A DNA stretch of 64,000 nt from Voacanga thouarsii (taxonomy: Eukaryota; Streptophyta; Magnoliopsida; Gentianales; Apocynaceae): assembly GCA_026120185.1 (NCBI GenBank), contig JANUWF010001481.1:3326001-3390000 (forward strand), written 5' to 3'. The notes below the pieces were generated by a model. That model made no database searches. It was given only the letters and a program-made list of their open reading frames with translations, and was not told the origin of the DNA. Of this stretch, positions 59,894 to 64,000 are shown piece after piece. Each line of letters opens with the position of its first letter. Position 1 is the stretch's first letter. A program made the position numbers and the translations under genes.

Positions 59894-60582
59894 AGGATTT
59901 ACTACAATTAAAGGACAAAAATACTAGAAAATATGTATGTGATGAGTCCTCTTCAGAGGACTTGGCCAAGAAATCTGAATTGAAGTGCCAATTTTTGCCA
60001 CACTTGAAACACTTGCCCTTAAGCTTGACATTGAGCTTGGATGGACCATGCCTAGATCTCTTAGGTTGAGCCCTTGCATTATTCTGGGCCTTTTTCTACT
60101 TGAACTTCTTAGTAGGAACCCTAGTTCTAGAAGATAAAACAGAATGAGTAACCTAAACTTTTTGACACAGGCTTCATGATTTTTTCAGTAGCTTGGAGTT
60201 CTTTTATTAACTTGGTCAAAGACATACTTAACTTGTTCATGTTATAATTTAATTTAAATTGAGAGGATAAATCTAGCAAAATCTCAAGAACCATGCCAAT
60301 TTAGCTCTCAAAATCTATCATTATGCCTAGGACCTCAACCTTCTTGAAGTGAGTAATCATCTTGAGTATATGCTCACAAACTAATGCCCCCTCAGCCATC
60401 CTAGTATTCATAATTACTCTAAGAGCTTCCTGCCTTGCGGGCATGCCCTTGTTAGCAAACATAATGCGCAATGATATATCAATATTATATGCAATAGGCA
60501 TGTTGTCGTGCTTAGACTAAAGAACATTGGACAAGGAAGCCAAGATATAGCAACGTGCCATCTTATCAGCTTTTTTCCATGC
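59894..60582 (-). pseudogene. Q3 gag relic, 5' end cut off
   Basis: Minus strand. CCHC knuckle region near 59990-60025 (GKCFKCGKNWH-like). A 66-codon frame at 60501-60301 shows MPIAYNIDISLRIMFANKGM and PARQEALRVIMNTRMAEGAL, matching Q2 at 40925-40790. It stops at 60582 in the ATGGAAAAAAG block (compare 41019-41030 in Q2) because a CACTA end follows. Gag start, leader, primer-binding site and 5' LTR of Q3 are not in the window. Confidence 0.85.
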
Positions 60583-60703
60583 CACTACAAAAAAATAGCC
60601 TTCTGTGACAAAAATTTTTCCTAGCTAATGCCTCTATTTTCCTTGCTAAAGCCCTTCAGCGAGGAAAAAAATATTGTCGCCCATTTCTCGCTGAAACGTC
60701 ATC
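60583..60703 (+). mobile_element. CACTA (En/Spm) transposon end
   Basis: It begins CACTACAAAAAAATAGCC, the diagnostic CACTA terminus. Subterminal repeats follow: GCTAATGCCTC, GCTAAAGCCCTTCAGCGAGG and CTCGCTGAAACG. It begins exactly where the Q3 gag stops, so it inserted into Q3. It is interrupted after 121 bases by LTR C; the rest is beyond the window. Confidence 0.8.
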
Positions 60704-63700
60704 TGTAACACCCCACTACCTACGTACCCAGATAGGCCGAGATGTCATTCCATCCAAAGGACCAGTGGTATTTATAACGAGGTACAAAAAAAATGACTAA
60801 AAGAAATAATGCGATAATATTATTAGAACAAAGTCAAAACTTATACAAGATTGAAAATTTAAAATTAACAATCATCTCTCAAAATAAATACAAAAATGAA
60901 ATAGAATTAAATCTAAACAACCAGCTCTTATTCATCCAACCTGCTTAGCAAAAGTGCTCCCTTGAAAAAATGATGTAAAATCGTGTAAGATTGACATCTC
61001 AGTAAGTCTCGTGTGTGTGAATGTCATATATAAACATTTTGTGTATGTAGGTTTATCAAAATCACAAAATTTGTTTGTAAGTTATTTTCATTAATAAACA
61101 GTTATTCAAGGCTTTACAACATATTCAAAGTAGTTCTAAGTAAATCATCATCTCAACATAATCATAAGTTCATTAAGAAGGGAGTAACAATGATTCAACA
61201 TCAATATCAATATCAATGAAATATCATGACCACTATCATGATAGCTCCCAACGTAACCATGTAACACCGGGCAGTGGGTGATCTGCCTACTAGGGTAAGA
61301 TACTCTTCATTCTCTACACCTAATATACTAGTTGTCCAATCTGAATAAATAAAGTCTACATGGACCAATATGCTATCTCGGACCGACCTAACTAGGTAGT
61401 ACTATTGCATCTCTAAATTGAGTTCATCTTCTAGAGGTAGCCTTCTACCAAAAGACTCACTCTAACTCTTCAAGACTAGTACTACTAGCCTACCCCTGCT
61501 AAGTACTCAACACTCCCCTTTTAGGGATAGAATCATTTCCCTTGTTTTCACAAACGTTGATTATCTTATCTTTGCAAAACGTGGCTTTTCACAATAAATT
61601 TTCTTTTAAAACGTTTAGTCATAAAGAAAAGAAATCATTTTCAGTTTAAAAGTTGAGATTTGACAAACTCCTTTAGAGAATAAAATATCCACATTCTCAA
61701 ATCAAGTATCAAAGTACCATAGTATAAATCATCATGATCAACCAATGTTTCAACCTATATGTTAATCATCTTATTGACACCATTTCAACATCTTTACACA
61801 AAATACTTGCAAACATGTAACATTTGGTAAAATAGTTATGCAGACGCTTACTTGGATAATTTAACAGCTAAACCAAAATCAATTGATTGCCCTCACTTCA
61901 ACTCCTTCCTTATCTAGTATCAACAATTCCAAAATCAGAACCCAAACTACACATTACCTCACCACAATCAATTCATGGCATCTAAACTGATTAACTCATC
62001 ATATTATATTCATAATTTCCTCTTGTCATGCTATTGATCATAAAACATGTAGTCATCCACATCAAACCACAATATAATAACTCCAATACTCAACCAGCAT
62101 TAAATCATCATAATAAGCCCAATTAACATCAAAAGATCCTACATAGTATAGATCTCGATTCATCATAACTAGATATAATAAAGTCCTATCAAACATGCTT
62201 TGGCTAATCCCCGCACCATCATATTTAACAATCAAATCCATTCACGCTTTCATGTTAGACTATATAAGAATTCTTAAATCAATACTATAAGGATCAAGTC
62301 CATTTAATCCAGAAAAGAAATAGTCTTAAATACCTCTTAGTGAATTAGATTCGAGAAGTGAGACAACTCTTTGGTGACCGGTCTTGAGTTCAATAGAGAA
62401 GAAGACGTTTGGCTCTCTTGGTTTTTCTTGATCGAGATTCACCAAGAAAAGGGAGAAAGTTAGTCCCTTCTAGACTTGATTTAGGTGGAAAATAAAAGAA
62501 AGAATGAAGAGAGAGGTTAATAGAAGGATTGGGGGGTTGTTTACCTTAAGTGTTGCTTCGATTTTGGTATGATATTGGAGTGTGCTGGACGAAACTTTGA
62601 GGGAAGTAGAAAGCTACTTGCTTTCATGAGTTTGAGAGGTTTAGGGAGTGGAGGTTTCACTGGTTTGATGAAAGGAAAAAGGTTGGGTTAGGTGTTTGGT
62701 TGTCTGAAGGAGTTCTTCCTTACTAAGGACTTTTGATCACAAAAGCATGGTTGGACAGCTTTGGGTCTCCCTAGTTTAGCCGAAATTGGCTAATGGTTTG
62801 GAGAGGTTGATGGCTATGTTTTAATGCTTAAAGTGGCCAAAATTTTGAAGAGAAAAAAAAAACGAAGAATAGGGCTGGTTTTGTTCCTTGATGTGGTGAG
62901 ATTGAGAAAAGAATGAGTGTTTTGCGCATGTTATGTTTGTTGCTCAACAACAAGAGAGTGTTTGAAAGCTAATTGGTCTGGAAATTTCATGGATGTTGTG
63001 AGTGTATTGTGGCCAAAAATCTGGAGGAAAGGAAGAGAAAAGAAGTCTGCCTTTTGGTTCTTGTGTTGTCAAAAAATTGGAGAGAAGAATTGATTGTTGT
63101 TTCAGCTAAACAAGAGAGAATTGGAGAATAATGCTTGCTGAAATTTTCGTGTTTTTGTGTGTATGTTTAGTGGCCGAATTGAGAGAAGGAAATGGAGAAG
63201 AATCTGGTTTGATTAATTGATTACAAGAGTCTTGATTGATTAAAAACACTTAGGTAAGTTTCCCTCTTTATTTAGGAAACTTGAAAGGAAATAAAACTCT
63301 AGTAAGGTGACAGCTAGGGTTTAGGTTAATCTAGATATTTTAGTTAACCAAAATGGAATGTTGATCCAAGAATTATTTAGGCGATGTCCTAATTTATTTT
63401 AGGTAAAAATAATTAATTAAGGAATCGTTATATTAGGTGATAGAATGTAGATCCTTGGAATAAAACTGGAATTTTCTTTCCTTATATACTAGTTTTCGAA
63501 AAGTCTATGAATCTTGGGAAAATATTTGTTTCCTTAAAGATTTGGACAAGATCTCTTTATTTCCAAATAAGCTTTTTAGAGAAAACGACTTTGGGAAACT
63601 TTCCTTCTTTTGAAAATAATAGCTATAATATATTTTCCAAAATAAACGTTCCTATAATCTTCTTTCCATAATGAAACCCTTGAGAAAGATCTTTAGGAAA

Positions 63701-64000
63701 TTCTAGATGGTAAAACAATTAAACTTCCTAAAAGTTTGAAATAAAATATTAATTAGAGAATAATAGGAATTTAATTTATATTAAATCCTTTTTAACAATA
63801 CCTAAAATATTCAAATTCCTATATTATTGGAATTGGAACTCTAGGGTGGCATCAACCCTAGAGCATTCACCCAAGAAGGGAGGAAAAAAAAATAAGGAAT
63901 AGAGTTTAATGAGAATTAAGAGAGTCAAGGTTTGCAAGAGTTGGGATTTGAACTCAAGTCTACCAAGAAACAAACACCAAGTCTTAACCACTATACCACA
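60704..64000 (-). repeat. LTR C (Ty3/gypsy type), cut by window edge
   Basis: The plus strand starts TGTAACACCCCACTACCTAC at 60704, the 3' terminus of a minus-strand LTR. Shared landmarks: ACATCTCGGCC and GGTCCTTTGGAT (end block, near 60738-60766), CTTACTGAGATG (minus, near 60995), half of the TTGAGTACTCAA palindrome (near 61500), a hairpin at 61427-61455, and a tRNA-like unit at 63940-64000. The distance from tRNA-like unit to LTR end (about 3.25 kb) is close to that in B (about 3.1 kb). It interrupts the CACTA end; solo or full-length status cannot be told. Confidence 0.85.
63940..64000 (-). other. tRNA-like unit in LTR C
   Basis: On the minus strand GTGGTATAGTGGTTAAGACT leads to AGTTCAAATCC (63944-63954), an A-box-like and B-box pair. 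34 bases separate AGTGG from GTTC. Corresponds to 26411-26480 and 12761-12815. Confidence 0.55.

Noticed and set aside
1..64000. CRISPR arrays, operons, ribosome-binding sites or prokaryotic defence systems.
   Set aside because: The sequence is plant retrotransposon DNA; no regularly spaced short repeats with unique spacers and no bacterial gene organisation are present.

Overview
This is AT-rich plant nuclear DNA, most likely from a eudicot (an inference from the repeat families, not a species call). I find no intact host gene. Almost everything is transposable-element sequence, and the main content is how the elements sit inside one another. Letter names (Q, P, SIRE, L, B, C', D, C) are mine.

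Layout. 1-4709: 5' part of a minus-strand Ty1/copia element (Q1; gag/protease relic, leader, PBS, 5' LTR at 2713-4709). 4710-5131: unassigned DNA. About 5132-50943: a MITE-like element split by one 45.5-kb nested complex. 50945-52560: foldback MITE cluster. About 52987-53458: C-terminal relic of a hAT transposase. 53459-60582: third copy of the Q family (Q3), with its own solo LTR at 58528-59893. 60583-60703: one end of a CACTA (En/Spm) transposon. 60704-64000: a minus-strand Ty3/gypsy-type LTR running off the window.

The nested complex, outside to inside. MITE; gypsy-type solo LTR L1 (5362-50839, TSD AAATA); gypsy-type solo LTR L2 (6898-49321, TSD TATAG/TATAA); a plus-strand Sirevirus-like copia element SIRE (9601-48870, TSD TATTT). 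SIRE has three separate invaders. P1 is a minus-strand copia at 11818-19191 in the gag zinc knuckle (TSD ATCAT/ATCAC), itself carrying solo LTR B (12497-15910, TSD CAATT). LTR C' (about 26.2-33.669 kb) lies at the SIRE 3' LTR and carries solo LTR D (28948-32104, TSD TAAAA). P2 is a minus-strand copia at 33960-48752 in the SIRE 3' LTR (TSD TAAAG/AAAAG), and carries Q2 (35741-about 41866). When nested inserts are removed the split LTRs return to about 3.05-3.16 kb, which checks the model internally.

All coding capacity belongs to copia elements and all of it is broken. P2 keeps the most complete motifs (CCHC knuckle, DTG protease, YVDD reverse transcriptase). SIRE carries, after pol, a long extra ORF of the kind called envelope-like in Sireviruses; it holds one frame for about 510 codons and is broken only by stop codons. 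The gypsy-type elements are represented only by LTRs.

I see no new enzymatic or defence system. The least expected signals are non-coding: a tRNA-like A-box/B-box unit in three related gypsy-type LTRs, and two hairpins in gypsy-type LTRs whose stems vary while keeping pairing between copies.
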